Of a stretch of DNA of 64,000 nt, positions 8,857-17,559 are shown piece by piece. Within the stretch, counting starts at the first letter, position 1; each line of letters opens with the position of its first letter. Below the pieces are notes generated by a model that was given only the letters and a program-made list of their open reading frames with translations, was not told where the DNA came from and did no database searches. Source of the stretch: Streptomyces griseocarneus (GTDB lineage Bacteria > Actinomycetota > Actinomycetes > Streptomycetales > Streptomycetaceae); contig PENC01000002.1 of NCBI GenBank assembly GCA_003674045.1, positions 310,001-374,000 on the forward strand, given 5' to 3'. A program made the position numbers and the translations under genes.

Positions 8857-8868
8857 TACTGGTGGGTA
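8857..8868. promoter_or_regulatory. Candidate operator upstream of acyl-CoA ligase gene
   Basis: The 12-base block TACTGGTGGGTA has matching TAC/GTA ends and sits in the 277-base divergent gap about 100 bases before the ligase start. Interrupted palindromes of this look are bound by TetR-type fatty-acid regulators in actinobacteria, but the match here is loose. Confidence 0.25.
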
Positions 8869-8970
8869 ACGTCCGGGCAGTCCAATACCCCCCGCCTGAT
8901 CATGGACCGCAGCCGACGCAGCGCCCCTCAACGACGCGGCGGCGCCGGCGCCCGACGAGGAGCAGCAGTC

Positions 8971-10767
8971 TTGCGCGAGTTCAGCCTTCCGGCCCTCTAT
9001 GAGGTCCCCGCGGACGGAAACCTGACGGATCTGATCCGCCGCAACGCCGCGCAGCGTCCTGACGTCGCCGTCATCGGGCGCAAGACCGAGGGCCAGTGGG
9101 AGGACGTCACCGCCGCCGTCTTCCTCGCCGAGGTCCGCGCCGCAGCCAAGGGCCTGATGGCCGCGGGCATCCGGCCGGGCGACCGGGTGGGCCTGATGTC
9201 CCGCACCCGCTACGAGTGGACGCTGCTGGACTTCGCCATCTGGAGCGCGGGCGCGGTGACCGTGCCGGTGTACGAGACGAGCTCGCCCGAGCAGATCCAG
9301 TGGATCCTCGGCGACTCCGGTGCCGTCGCCTGCCTCGTGGAAACCGGGACGCACGAGGACGCCGTGGCGCAGGTCCGGGACGGGCTGCCCGAGCTGAAGC
9401 ACGTGTGGCGGATCGAGGACGACGCGGTCGGCAAGCTCACCGCCGCGGGCGCCGGTCTGTCCGACGAGGAGGTGGACGAGCGCAGCGCGCTCGCGACCGC
9501 CGATTCCCCCGCGACCATCGTCTACACCTCGGGCACCACCGGGCGCCCCAAGGGGTGCGTGCTGTCCCACCGCGCGTTCTTCGCGGAGTGCGGCAACGCG
9601 GTCGAGCGGCTCAAGCCGCTGTTCAACACGGGCGATTCCTCCGTGCTGCTCTTCCTCCCCACCGCGCACGTCTTCGGACGCCTGGTGGAGGTCGCCGCGA
9701 TGCTCGCCCCGATCAAGCTGGGCTGCGTCCCGGACATCCGCAACCTCACCGACGACCTCTCGTCCTTCCGGCCGACGCTCATCCTGGGCGTGCCGCGCGT
9801 CTTCGAGAAGGTCTACAACGGCGCCCGCGCCAAGGCCCAGGCCGACGGCAAGGGGAAGATCTTCGACAAGGCGGCCGACACCGCCATCGCGTACAGCCGG
9901 GCCCAGGACACGCCCGCGGGCCCGTCGTTCGGGCTGCGCGTCAAGCACGCGATCTTCGACAAGCTCGTCTACGGCAAGCTGCGGGGGGTGCTCGGCGGCC
10001 GGGCCACCCACGCGATCTCCGGCGGCGCCCCGCTGGGCGAGCGCCTCGGCCACTTCTACCGCGGCATCGGCTTCACGGTGCTGGAGGGCTACGGCCTGAC
10101 GGAGACCTGCGCGGCGACCGCCTTCAACCCGTGGGACCGGCCGAAGATCGGCACGGTCGGCCAGCCGCTGCCCGGCTCGGTGGTACGGATCGCCGACGAC
10201 GGCGAGGTGCTGCTGCACGGCGAACACCTCTTCCAGGGCTACTGGAACAACGAGGCCGCCACGCAGGAGGCGCTCTCCGACGGCTGGTTCCACACCGGCG
10301 ACCTCGGCACCCTCGACGAGGACGGCTATCTGACGATCACCGGCCGGAAGAAGGAGATCCTCGTCACCGCGGGCGGCAAGAACGTCGCCCCGGCCGTGAT
10401 CGAGGACCGCATCCGCGCCCACGCCCTGATCGCCGAGTGCATGGTCGTCGGCGACGCGCGCCCCTTCGTCGGCGCGCTCATCACCATCGACGAGGACTTC
10501 CTCCCCCGCTGGCTCGCCGACCACGACAAGCCGGCCGGCTCCACCCCCGCCGACCTCGCGGAGGACCCCGACCTCCTCGCCGCCGTCCAGAAGGCCGTCG
10601 ACGACGGCAACGCGGCCGTCTCCAAGGCGGAGTCCGTCCGCAAATTCCGCATCCTCCCCGCACAGTTCACGGAGGCGTCGGGCCATGTGACCCCGTCGCT
10701 GAAGCTGAAGCGCAACGTCGTGGCGAAGGACTTCGCCGACGAGATCGAAGCGATCTACCGGGGCTAG
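8971..10767 (+). CDS. Long-chain fatty-acid--CoA ligase (AMP-binding)
   Basis: Adenylate-forming enzyme of 598 residues that activates long-chain fatty acids to acyl-CoA. The P-loop YTSGTTGRPKG is at residues 185-195, the A5 motif GYGLTE follows in the second half, then the GWFHTGDLG block with the AMP-ribose Asp, and the C-terminal Lys-bearing region KLKRNVVAK. Length fits the bacterial FadD15/FACL group (about 600). The start is TTG at 8971, supported by GAGGAG at 8957-8962. An upstream ATG at 8902 would add 23 Arg/Gly-rich residues without a ribosome site. Confidence 0.9.
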   Translation: MREFSLPALYEVPADGNLTDLIRRNAAQRPDVAVIGRKTEGQWEDVTAAVFLAEVRAAAKGLMAAGIRPGDRVGLMSRTRYEWTLLDFAIWSAGAVTVPVYETSSPEQIQWILGDSGAVACLVETGTHEDAVAQVRDGLPELKHVWRIEDDAVGKLTAAGAGLSDEEVDERSALATADSPATIVYTSGTTGRPKGCVLSHRAFFAECGNAVERLKPLFNTGDSSVLLFLPTAHVFGRLVEVAAMLAPIKLGCVPDIRNLTDDLSSFRPTLILGVPRVFEKVYNGARAKAQADGKGKIFDKAADTAIAYSRAQDTPAGPSFGLRVKHAIFDKLVYGKLRGVLGGRATHAISGGAPLGERLGHFYRGIGFTVLEGYGLTETCAATAFNPWDRPKIGTVGQPLPGSVVRIADDGEVLLHGEHLFQGYWNNEAATQEALSDGWFHTGDLGTLDEDGYLTITGRKKEILVTAGGKNVAPAVIEDRIRAHALIAECMVVGDARPFVGALITIDEDFLPRWLADHDKPAGSTPADLAEDPDLLAAVQKAVDDGNAAVSKAESVRKFRILPAQFTEASGHVTPSLKLKRNVVAKDFADEIEAIYRG

Positions 10768-10768
10768 C

Positions 10769-10982
10769 CACCGGGGGCTGCGCCCCCGGACCCCGCTGTG
10801 GTGCGGCCCGGTGGTCCGTTTGTGCCCACCCGTTCCGCCATGCGGAACGCCTGCCCACAAACGAGGGGATGCCGGGGATCCGGGGCGAAGCCCCGGCTTA
10901 AGGGGCGCGGGGAACTGCGCGACAAGCCCCCACCGGACCCGCAGCCGCGCACACAGCGCAAGACGCACCCCGGTAGGCGCCC
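10769..10982 (+). repeat. Intergenic structured repeat, copy 3 (long compound form)
   Basis: An extra left module (GGGGGCTGCGCCCCC hairpin, then GTGCCCACCCGTTCCGCC and a GCGGAACGCCTGCCCAC segment) is followed by the standard GGATCCGGGGCGAAGCCCCGG module and core. It fills a convergent gap and is nearly identical to copy 4. Confidence 0.88.
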
Positions 10983-10989
10983 CGGCCGA

Positions 10990-12132
10990 CTACAGAAGCT
11001 CGCGCAAGCGCCCGGCCAGCAAATCCCAGCGCCACCGCTCCTCCACCCAGGCCCGCCCCCGCTCCCCCATCCGCCGCCGCAGCGCGGGATCACGGAGCAG
11101 CGTCACGATCCGGTCGGCGGACTGCGCGGGCGACCCGCCCGCCACGACGAACCCCGTCTCGCCGTCCAGGACCGCGTCCGGCGCCCCGCCGGAGTCACCG
11201 GCGACGACCGGCAGACCCGTCGCGGACGCCTCCAGGTAGACGATGCCGAGGCCCTCGACGTCGAGGCCGCCCCGCCGCGTACGGCACGGCATGGCGAAGA
11301 CGTCGCCCGCGCCGTAGTGCGCGGGCAGTTCCTCCCACGGGACGGCTCCGGTGAAGCGGACGGAGGCCGCGACGCCAGTCTCGTCGGCGAGCCTGCGCAG
11401 GTCCTGCTCGTACGGCCCGCCACCGACGACGAGCAGCACCGCGTCCGGCACGGCGGCCAGGATCCTCGGCATGGCGAGGATCAGCGTGTCCTGGCCCTTG
11501 CGGGGCACGAGCCGGGAGACGCAGACGACGACGGGCCGGTCCGCGAGCCCGAGCCGGGCCCTGACCGCCTCGCCGCCCGAGCCGGGGTGGAAGGTCTTCT
11601 CGTCGACGCCGGGCGGCAGTTGGACCATGCGGGCCGCCGCCTCGTCGGTGAGCGCGCCCGCGATCCGCGAGCGGGTGTACTCCCCCAGATACGTCAGGGT
11701 GTCCGTACCCTCGCCGATGCGCCGCAGCAGCTGCCGGGAGGCGGGCAGTTGGGCCCAGCCCGCCTCGTGGCCGTGCGTGGTGCCGACCAGCCGCCGGGCA
11801 CCGGCCCTGCGCAGCGCGGGCGCCATCAGCCCGAGCGGCGCGGCGGCGCCGAACCACACGGACGAGCAGCCGTGCTCGCGCAGCAGGCCGACGGCGCGCC
11901 GGGTGACCCGGGGCGTCGGCAGCAGCATGGTCGTCCGGTCGCGCACGACGCGGAACGGCTGCTCGGCGTCGAAGCGCGCGGTGGCCTCCGCGCCCTCCTG
12001 GCCGCGCTTCCAGGTGGAGGCGTAGACGACGATGTCCGCCGGGTCCAGCCGCAGCGCCATGTTGTGCAGGAACGCCTGGATGCCGCCGGGCCGTGGCGGG
12101 AAGTCATTGGTGACGATCAGGGTCTTGTGCAT
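10990..12132 (-). CDS. pimB: GT4 glycosyltransferase, PimB'-like mannosyltransferase
   Basis: GT-B fold, retaining GDP-mannose-type glycosyltransferase of 380 residues. The N terminus has the acceptor-side Gly loop FPPRPGGIQAFLHNMA. The C-terminal domain has SRLVPRKGQD (phosphate contacts), GGGPYEQ and the EGLGIVYLEASATGLPV block with the nucleotide-sugar glutamates. This pattern is that of PimB', the second phosphatidyl-myo-inositol mannosyltransferase of actinobacteria, on the cytoplasmic face of the membrane. The assignment is at family level; acceptor specificity is inferred. The start is ATG at 12132. A divergent GT87 membrane glycosyltransferase across a 165-base gap suits a lipid-mannoside pathway. 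Confidence 0.75.
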   Translation of the reverse strand: MHKTLIVTNDFPPRPGGIQAFLHNMALRLDPADIVVYASTWKRGQEGAEATARFDAEQPFRVVRDRTTMLLPTPRVTRRAVGLLREHGCSSVWFGAAAPLGLMAPALRRAGARRLVGTTHGHEAGWAQLPASRQLLRRIGEGTDTLTYLGEYTRSRIAGALTDEAAARMVQLPPGVDEKTFHPGSGGEAVRARLGLADRPVVVCVSRLVPRKGQDTLILAMPRILAAVPDAVLLVVGGGPYEQDLRRLADETGVAASVRFTGAVPWEELPAHYGAGDVFAMPCRTRRGGLDVEGLGIVYLEASATGLPVVAGDSGGAPDAVLDGETGFVVAGGSPAQSADRIVTLLRDPALRRRMGERGRAWVEERWRWDLLAGRLRELL

Positions 12133-12297
12133 CGGGCCCGACAGTACCGGGTGGCCGGGGCCGGGCGGCGATCGGGCGGCAACGGTGTCCGCGTCCCGCC
12201 ATGTCGTCGCGCACCGGCCACCCGGGCGGGCATCATGCCTTGGAGTAGCGATTCGATGACCCTGCGTACCTGCGCGGGGTCGCGCGGGACGAGGTGG

Positions 12298-13539
12298 ATG
12301 ATGGCGGGCGCTGGTCTGCGGCTCTCGATCGTGGTGTGGGCCGTGACCCGGGCCGTGCTGCTGTTGTGCGTGTTCCGGGTGTGGGTGCTGCCGGGCTCGG
12401 ACGTCTCCGTCGACATCGAGGTGATCTACCAGGGCTGGTACGGGGTACTGCGCACGGGCGTCTTCCCGTACGAGGACGTGACCTGGCAGTACCCGCCCGC
12501 CGCCGCGCTGGCCGTGCTCGCCCCCGGGCTGCTGCCGTTCCTGGACTACGCCCCGGCGTTCTTCCTGGTGTGCTTCCTCGCGGACGTGGCGGTGTTCGGG
12601 CTGCTGCTGTACGCGGTGCGGGGCGGCAGGCGCAGCACGAAGGGGGTGTGGGTGTGGGTCGTGGGGGTGCCGCTGCTGGGGCCGATCGTCTACGCCCGCT
12701 ACGACGTGATGGTGACGGCCGTCGCCGTCGCGGCACTGCTGGCGGCGGGCCGCCGCACCCGGCTGGCGGGCGTGCTGATGGGCTTCGGCGCGCTGCTGAA
12801 GGTGTGGCCGGTGCTGCTGCTCGTCGGCACGCCCCGGGGGCGCCGCACACGAGCGGTCTGGGGTGCCGCGCTGGCGGGCGCGGTGGGCGTGGGGCTGGTG
12901 TTCGCGGTGACGATGCCGGGCGCGCTGGCGTTCCTGTCGTTCCAGCGGGCGCGGGGCACGGAGGTGGAGTCGCTGGGGTCGATGGTCTTCCATCTGGGGC
13001 GGCACCTGGGCTGGCACGGCCACGCCCGGCTGAACTACGGCTCGGTGGAGTTCCTCGGACGGTACGTGCACACCGTGAGCAGGCTCGCGCTGGGCCTGAC
13101 GGTGCTGGCCTTCGGCTGGCTGCTGGTGTGGCGGCTGCGGGCGCGCAGATTCACGCCCTGCACGCTGCCGGACGCGGCGTTCGCGGCCGTCCTGCTGTTC
13201 ACCACGACGAGCCGGGTGATCAGCCCGCAGTACGTGGTCTGGCTGATCGGCCTGGCGGCGGTCTGCATGACGATGCGGTCGACGCGGCAGGGCCTGCCCA
13301 TCGCGCTGGTGCTGCTCGCGGCGCCGCTCACCCAGCTGGAGTTCCCCATCTGGTTCTCCCATGTGGTGGCGAGCGACAAGCTGGGCGTCACGACCCTGGC
13401 CCTGCGCAACGGGCTGCTGGTCGCGGCGACCGTCGTCTCCTGTGCCCGGCTGTGGCGGGAGACGGTGACCAAGGCGGACCCCGCGAGCACGACGGACCCG
13501 CCCGCGGAGAAGGAAGAGGCGGCGCTGTCCGTCGGCTGA
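12298..13539 (+). CDS. GT87 family integral membrane glycosyltransferase (DUF2029)
   Basis: Polytopic GT-C enzyme of about 413 residues with some ten hydrophobic segments. It uses a polyprenol-phosphate sugar outside the membrane. The first extracytoplasmic loop has the acidic motif SVDIEVIYQGWY, where the catalytic Asp of PimE-type alpha-1,2-mannosyltransferases lies. The short tail is charged. The start may be ATG 12298 (GAGG just upstream) or ATG 12256. It is divergent from the PimB'-like gene, which supports but does not prove a role in PIM or related mannolipid elongation. Its stop is only 16 bases from the convergent protease gene. Confidence 0.78.
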   Translation: MMAGAGLRLSIVVWAVTRAVLLLCVFRVWVLPGSDVSVDIEVIYQGWYGVLRTGVFPYEDVTWQYPPAAALAVLAPGLLPFLDYAPAFFLVCFLADVAVFGLLLYAVRGGRRSTKGVWVWVVGVPLLGPIVYARYDVMVTAVAVAALLAAGRRTRLAGVLMGFGALLKVWPVLLLVGTPRGRRTRAVWGAALAGAVGVGLVFAVTMPGALAFLSFQRARGTEVESLGSMVFHLGRHLGWHGHARLNYGSVEFLGRYVHTVSRLALGLTVLAFGWLLVWRLRARRFTPCTLPDAAFAAVLLFTTTSRVISPQYVVWLIGLAAVCMTMRSTRQGLPIALVLLAAPLTQLEFPIWFSHVVASDKLGVTTLALRNGLLVAATVVSCARLWRETVTKADPASTTDPPAEKEEAALSVG

Positions 13540-13555
13540 CCGCCGGCCGTTCCCG

Positions 13556-14914
13556 TCAGCCGAGACTGCTCGCGACGTAGGCGCGCCACTGCTGGGTGAA
13601 GTCGGCCTGCGAGACGCCCAGCACGTCGTGGAGGGCGGCCGGCAGCGCGCCCGGCCGCCGCTGGTGGTGGCCCACCGCGCGGTAGAAGGCGACGAGTTTC
13701 GCGTCGCCCCAGCGCTCGGCGATCATGCGGCAGGCCAGCCAGCCCTCCTCGTAGGCGCGCGCGAGGCGCCCCTGCTCGCCCGCGAAGCCGAAGTCGGTGT
13801 CCGCGGGCAGTTCCTTGGGCTGTTCGCCCGAGGTGACGGCGCGGGCGAGCTCGGGGGCGACCTGGCGGGCGGTACGGCCGGTGCCGCGGTAGGCCGCCCA
13901 GTCCGCGAAGCCCTCGGAGAGCCACAGCGGGGTCGCCGCGGAGGTCAGGGCGCGCGTCGCCACGTGCGTGGTCTCGTGGGTGAGGACGACCTGGCGGCCG
14001 AGGTCGCCGAGCTGCCCGTACGCCTCGGGGTTGACGATGACCCGGTCGGCCGGGGCGTTGCCGGAGCCGCCCACCTCGCCCGTGGTGACGGCGGCGATGC
14101 CGCGGTAGTTCGAGACGGGTGAGTCCAGGAGGTCCGCCATCCGGTCCAGCGAGGCGGGCATCTCGACGACGACCCTGCCGGGCCAGCCGCCCTGTTTCCC
14201 GCCCTGCCAGGCCGAGGTCACGGCGGGCACCGCCCGGTCGGCGAGGTCCGCGAGCGCCTTGAGCCGCGCCTTGTCCTGACCGACCCCCAGGACGAGGCTG
14301 TGCGCCCCCCGTACGGCCACCACCGGCCCCTGTTGCCACAACTGCCGGGGCCCGTGCCGGGTGTCCTCGGCGGTCACGTACCACCGGCCTTCCTTGCGCA
14401 CCACCGTGAGCCGCGCCGCCGTGACGACCGGGACCGCGTCGTAGTCCGCCAGCCGGTAGCGCAGCTCGGCCTCGACGGCGACACGGTGCCCGTCACCGCC
14501 GGAGGGCGCGAACCCGCCGAGGCGCGTCAGGTGATACTCCCAGGAGGCCAGGGGCACATCCGCGAGATGGGCGAACTGCGCACGCTGCTCGGTCCGGAAC
14601 CCGACGGCGTCGGGATCGAGCGCCGCGTCGAAGGCACGCTCGTCCCGCTCCCGCACGGCCTTGCCCCACCGGTCGAGCAGCGCGGTCACGGCTTTGCGCT
14701 CATCGCTCTGCCCGGTGGGCAGCCCGACGGAGCCACAGCCGCACATGAGGAGAAGGGCGAGCAGGGCGGCCAAGCCACGGACGAGCGCCCCGTAAGGGGC
14801 GCGGGGCTGTGTTGCATCATGCGGCTTCGCCGCGTGGGCGCGACCAGCCCCCACCGGCCCGCAGCCGAAAGACAGACCACGTCGACGGGTACGACCGGCA
14901 CGGGCTTCTGTCAC
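13556..14914 (-). CDS. Lipoprotein gluzincin-type metalloprotease with repeat inserted in signal peptide
   Basis: Predicted lipid-anchored zinc protease of about 452 residues. The catalytic HETTH is at residues 313-317 and the third ligand Glu334 lies in LSEGFADW, the HExxH...E pattern of MA-clan gluzincins. The hydrophobic stretch GLAALLALLLMC with lipobox Cys58 (or Cys60) is the signal core. A basic stretch ARAGRTRRRG sits at residues 4-13, separated from the core by about 28 residues encoded by intergenic repeat copy 9. The GTG at 14914 is my best start, although no ribosome site is clear; GTG 14944 is an alternative. The NlpC/P60 genes lie upstream on the same strand. Confidence 0.75.
   Translation of the reverse strand: MTEARAGRTRRRGLSFGCGPVGAGRAHAAKPHDATQPRAPYGALVRGLAALLALLLMCGCGSVGLPTGQSDERKAVTALLDRWGKAVRERDERAFDAALDPDAVGFRTEQRAQFAHLADVPLASWEYHLTRLGGFAPSGGDGHRVAVEAELRYRLADYDAVPVVTAARLTVVRKEGRWYVTAEDTRHGPRQLWQQGPVVAVRGAHSLVLGVGQDKARLKALADLADRAVPAVTSAWQGGKQGGWPGRVVVEMPASLDRMADLLDSPVSNYRGIAAVTTGEVGGSGNAPADRVIVNPEAYGQLGDLGRQVVLTHETTHVATRALTSAATPLWLSEGFADWAAYRGTGRTARQVAPELARAVTSGEQPKELPADTDFGFAGEQGRLARAYEEGWLACRMIAERWGDAKLVAFYRAVGHHQRRPGALPAALHDVLGVSQADFTQQWRAYVASSLG
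14785..14867 (+). repeat. Intergenic-type repeat, copy 9 (short variant), lying inside a coding region
   Basis: It begins with the hairpin GCGCCCCGTAAGGGGCGC and continues with GGGGCTGTG, a GCGGCTTCGCCGC hairpin, GTGGGCGCGACCAGCCCCCA and CCGGCCCGCAGCC. It matches copy 8 at 53019 almost base for base. It occupies about 28 codons of the signal-peptide region of the protease gene, in frame, on the opposite strand. Confidence 0.82.
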
Positions 14915-14964
14915 GCACCGAATCGTACGAGCCGCCCCCCGCACGCCGAACGCTCAGGCAGCAC

Positions 14965-16029
14965 TCATGGCCGGGTGATGGAAGAAATCGGCATCATGTT
15001 GGCCGGGTCGTAGCGGACCCGAGCGCCCGGATACGGGGCGTGCACCACCTGGCCGTTGCCGACGTACATGCCCACGTGGCTGGCGTCGCTCCGGTAGATC
15101 ACCAGGTCGCCCGGCTGCGCCTCGGCGAGGGTGACGTGGCGGCCCGCGTGGCGCTGGGCCTGCGAGGTGCGCGGCAGGCCCACCCCGGCCCGCCCGTAGG
15201 CCCACTGCATCAGCCCGGAGCAGTCGAAGGCGGAGGGCCCGGTGGCTCCCCAGGCGTACGGGGTGCCGATGGCCGACCGCACGGCCGCCGCCGCCGCGGC
15301 GCCTCGCGAGGACGCGGCGCCGACCAGCCCGGAGAGGCTCGGCAGACCGGGGAGGGCGGAGCGCTCCCCGCCGCTGGAGCGCGAGGCCCGCGCGTACGCC
15401 TCCCGTTCGGCCTGCGGCATCGAGTTGAGCAGCTTGCGTGCCGTGGCGAGCTTGCCCTCGACCTCCCGCTTGCGCTGCTCGACGGCGCGCCTGCTGTCCT
15501 CCAGCTGTGCGAGGACGCGGCCCGCCTCGGTGCGCTCCTGGCGCAGCGTGCGCTGGGCCTCCAGGAGCGACTTCAGCTGTTCCGCCTGGCGGCCGGTGAC
15601 CCGGTCGAGGGTGGCGGCCCGCTCCAGGTAGGCGTCGGGGTCCGAGGAGAGGAGGAGCTGGAGCGCGGGGTCGACGGCGCCGTTGCGGTACTGCGCGGTC
15701 GCGATCATGCCGAGGGCCTGGCGCATCCGGTTGACGCGCTCCTGGCCGCGGGCGACGCGGTCGGTGGTCTCGGCCACCTTCCGCTTCAGGGCGTCGGCGC
15801 GCTCACCGGCCGCGTTGAAGTTCTCGGTGGCCTGCTCGGCCTGCTCGTAGAGCCTGTCGACCTGAGCCTTCACCGACCCTGTCGGCTTGTCCGAGCCGGA
15901 GGGGGCGCCGGGCGCGGCGCCCGCGGGTGTCGCCAGACCGGCCGCCGAGGCGGCCACCGCGGCGGACAGGACGGTGACCCGGACGCTCTGTGCGAGACCG
16001 GGCTGCGCGGGACGACGATGTGGCGCCAC
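14965..16029 (-). CDS. Secreted NlpC/P60 peptidoglycan hydrolase
   Basis: Exported D,L-endopeptidase of 354 residues. A signal peptide (cleavage near residue 38, after the Ala-rich core) precedes a long coiled coil (about residues 50-210), a Ser/Gly linker and the C-terminal NlpC/P60 domain with Cys270 in FDCSGL, His318 and His330. The coiled coil is typical of RipA-like enzymes held in check until recruited. The GTG at 16029 is preferred over 16041 because its first residues align with the paralogue VASHRRPKQPGR and GGAAGGAG sits 11 bases upstream. It is a tandem paralogue of the next gene. Confidence 0.9.
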   Translation of the reverse strand: MAPHRRPAQPGLAQSVRVTVLSAAVAASAAGLATPAGAAPGAPSGSDKPTGSVKAQVDRLYEQAEQATENFNAAGERADALKRKVAETTDRVARGQERVNRMRQALGMIATAQYRNGAVDPALQLLLSSDPDAYLERAATLDRVTGRQAEQLKSLLEAQRTLRQERTEAGRVLAQLEDSRRAVEQRKREVEGKLATARKLLNSMPQAEREAYARASRSSGGERSALPGLPSLSGLVGAASSRGAAAAAAVRSAIGTPYAWGATGPSAFDCSGLMQWAYGRAGVGLPRTSQAQRHAGRHVTLAEAQPGDLVIYRSDASHVGMYVGNGQVVHAPYPGARVRYDPANMMPISSITRP

Positions 16030-16154
16030 GGGCTGCCGCACTCCTTCCGTTCTCTCCTGGGGCTCCCCCGGGAATCCCCGGGGAGGCGACCTGCGCGCCA
16101 GACAGTAGCGGCGCGGTCACCCCAGGTTCAAAGACCCGGTGACACGGGAATACT

Positions 16155-16191
16155 GACGCCCCGCCGGAGACGCAGGTCACCGGCGGGGCGT
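16155..16191 (-). terminator. Terminator after the upstream NlpC/P60 gene
   Basis: The inverted repeat ACGCCCCGCCGG / CCGGCGGGGCGT has a 12-base loop. It lies between the two NlpC/P60 genes, so they are probably transcribed separately. Confidence 0.75.
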
Positions 16192-16257
16192 GGAGTCAGC
16201 GGAGGTTGTCGCGGTTCCCCCGAAAGAGGGGCACGTCAGCCATTCGGCCCAAGTGGA

Positions 16258-17316
16258 TCAGCCGATCCGGACGCCGAACTGGAAGGGCATGTTGCCCATC
16301 GACTCGTAGCGGACGTTGGCGCCCGGCTTGGGGGCGTGCAGCGTCATGCCGTTGCCCGCATACAGGCCGATGTGGTGCAGGTCGCCGTAGAAGAGCACCA
16401 GGTCGCCCGGCTTGAGCTGGCTCTGGTCGTAGATACGGGTGCCGTCGTTGGCCTGGTCCTGCGAGACACGGTCCAGGGTGACGCCCGCCTGCGCGTACGC
16501 CCAGGAGGTCAGCCCGGAGCAGTCGAAGGAGTCCGGGCCGGTCGCGCCCCACACGTACGGGGAGCCTATGACGGACTGCGCCGCGGCGAGCGCGGCGCCG
16601 CCACGGCCCGAGCCGGCGGGGATGTTGATGTCCGGGCGGCCCTCGCCGCGGCTGGCGCGGTCACCGCCGCCGGCGCCGCCCTTGCCACCGCCGCCCTTGC
16701 CCTCACCGAGGATCTCCGCGCGGTCCTGGGCACTCAGGGAGTTCAGGACCTCCTTGGCGTCGGCGAGCTTGCCCTGGACCTCTTCCTTGTGGTCGGAGAG
16801 CGCCTTGCGGGTGTCGTCGAGGTCCTTGAGCTTGCCCGTGGCCTCCTGGCGCTGTTGCTTGAGCGTGCGCTGCTTCTCGGACATCTGCTTGAGGGTGTCG
16901 GCCTGCTTGGCGGTCAGCTGGTCGATCGTGGAGGCCTTCTCGAGGAAGGTGTCGGGGTCCGAGGAGAGCAGCAGCTGCAGGGACGGGTCGACGGCACCGC
17001 TGCGGTACTGCGCGGTGGCGACGGAACCGAGGCTGTCGCGGAGCTTGTTGACGTCCTCCTGGCCGCGGGCCACCTTGTCCTGGAGGTCGCTGACCTGCTT
17101 CTCCAGCTTTTCCTGCTTCTCCTTGGCCCCGTTGTACTTCTCGGTGGCCTGCTCCGCCTCTTCGTAGAGCTTGTCGACCTTCGCCTTGGCGTCCGCCTTC
17201 GACGGCGAATCGGCGTGCGCCGCCTGCGCGGAGAGTGCCACGGCAGCGGCGGCGGTCGCGGTCAGCACGGTCACCCGGGTGCGGCCCGGCTGCTTGGGAC
17301 GACGGTGGGACGCCAC
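16258..17316 (-). CDS. Secreted NlpC/P60 peptidoglycan hydrolase (paralogue)
   Basis: 352-residue exported cell-wall hydrolase with the same plan as its downstream neighbour: signal peptide (cleavage near Ala35 in QAAHADSP), coiled coil (residues about 40-200), a flexible Gly/Lys linker (about 205-235) and an NlpC/P60 domain with Cys266, His315 and His327. It differs mainly in the linker, which is GGGGKGGAGGG-rich. The GTG at 17316 has AGGAG 11 bases upstream, the same spacing as in the paralogue. I looked for a ydaO/c-di-AMP-type riboswitch in the 243-base leader and could not make one out. Confidence 0.9.
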   Translation of the reverse strand: MASHRRPKQPGRTRVTVLTATAAAAVALSAQAAHADSPSKADAKAKVDKLYEEAEQATEKYNGAKEKQEKLEKQVSDLQDKVARGQEDVNKLRDSLGSVATAQYRSGAVDPSLQLLLSSDPDTFLEKASTIDQLTAKQADTLKQMSEKQRTLKQQRQEATGKLKDLDDTRKALSDHKEEVQGKLADAKEVLNSLSAQDRAEILGEGKGGGGKGGAGGGDRASRGEGRPDINIPAGSGRGGAALAAAQSVIGSPYVWGATGPDSFDCSGLTSWAYAQAGVTLDRVSQDQANDGTRIYDQSQLKPGDLVLFYGDLHHIGLYAGNGMTLHAPKPGANVRYESMGNMPFQFGVRIG

Positions 17317-17559
17317 GGAGACGGGCTCCTTCTTCCTCAGCCGCCACGCCGCGCGAAGTCCGCGGCCCCGGCGGGACCTTCACCGCCACCCCGAATGGAT
17401 GATCACCGCGCGAAGGTTCGAGGCCCGACCTTAGTGAGCGGAATATGATCCTTTCAAATCCTCGGACGCAAAATCTGGCCCCGCAGTTCAATCCTTTACT
17501 CGCACGACACACTGGGTCACATGTGATGACCCCTCAGCCACCGCCTCGGGTACGGGCGG

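Noticed and set aside
10798..13539. 913-residue plus-strand frame joining the repeat to the GT87 gene
   Set aside because: The first 500 residues are antisense to the PimB'-like gene; only the GT87 part from about 12298 is real.
17317..17559. ydaO-type c-di-AMP riboswitch before the NlpC/P60 gene
   Set aside because: Such elements precede some Streptomyces wall hydrolases, but I could not find the conserved ydaO core here.
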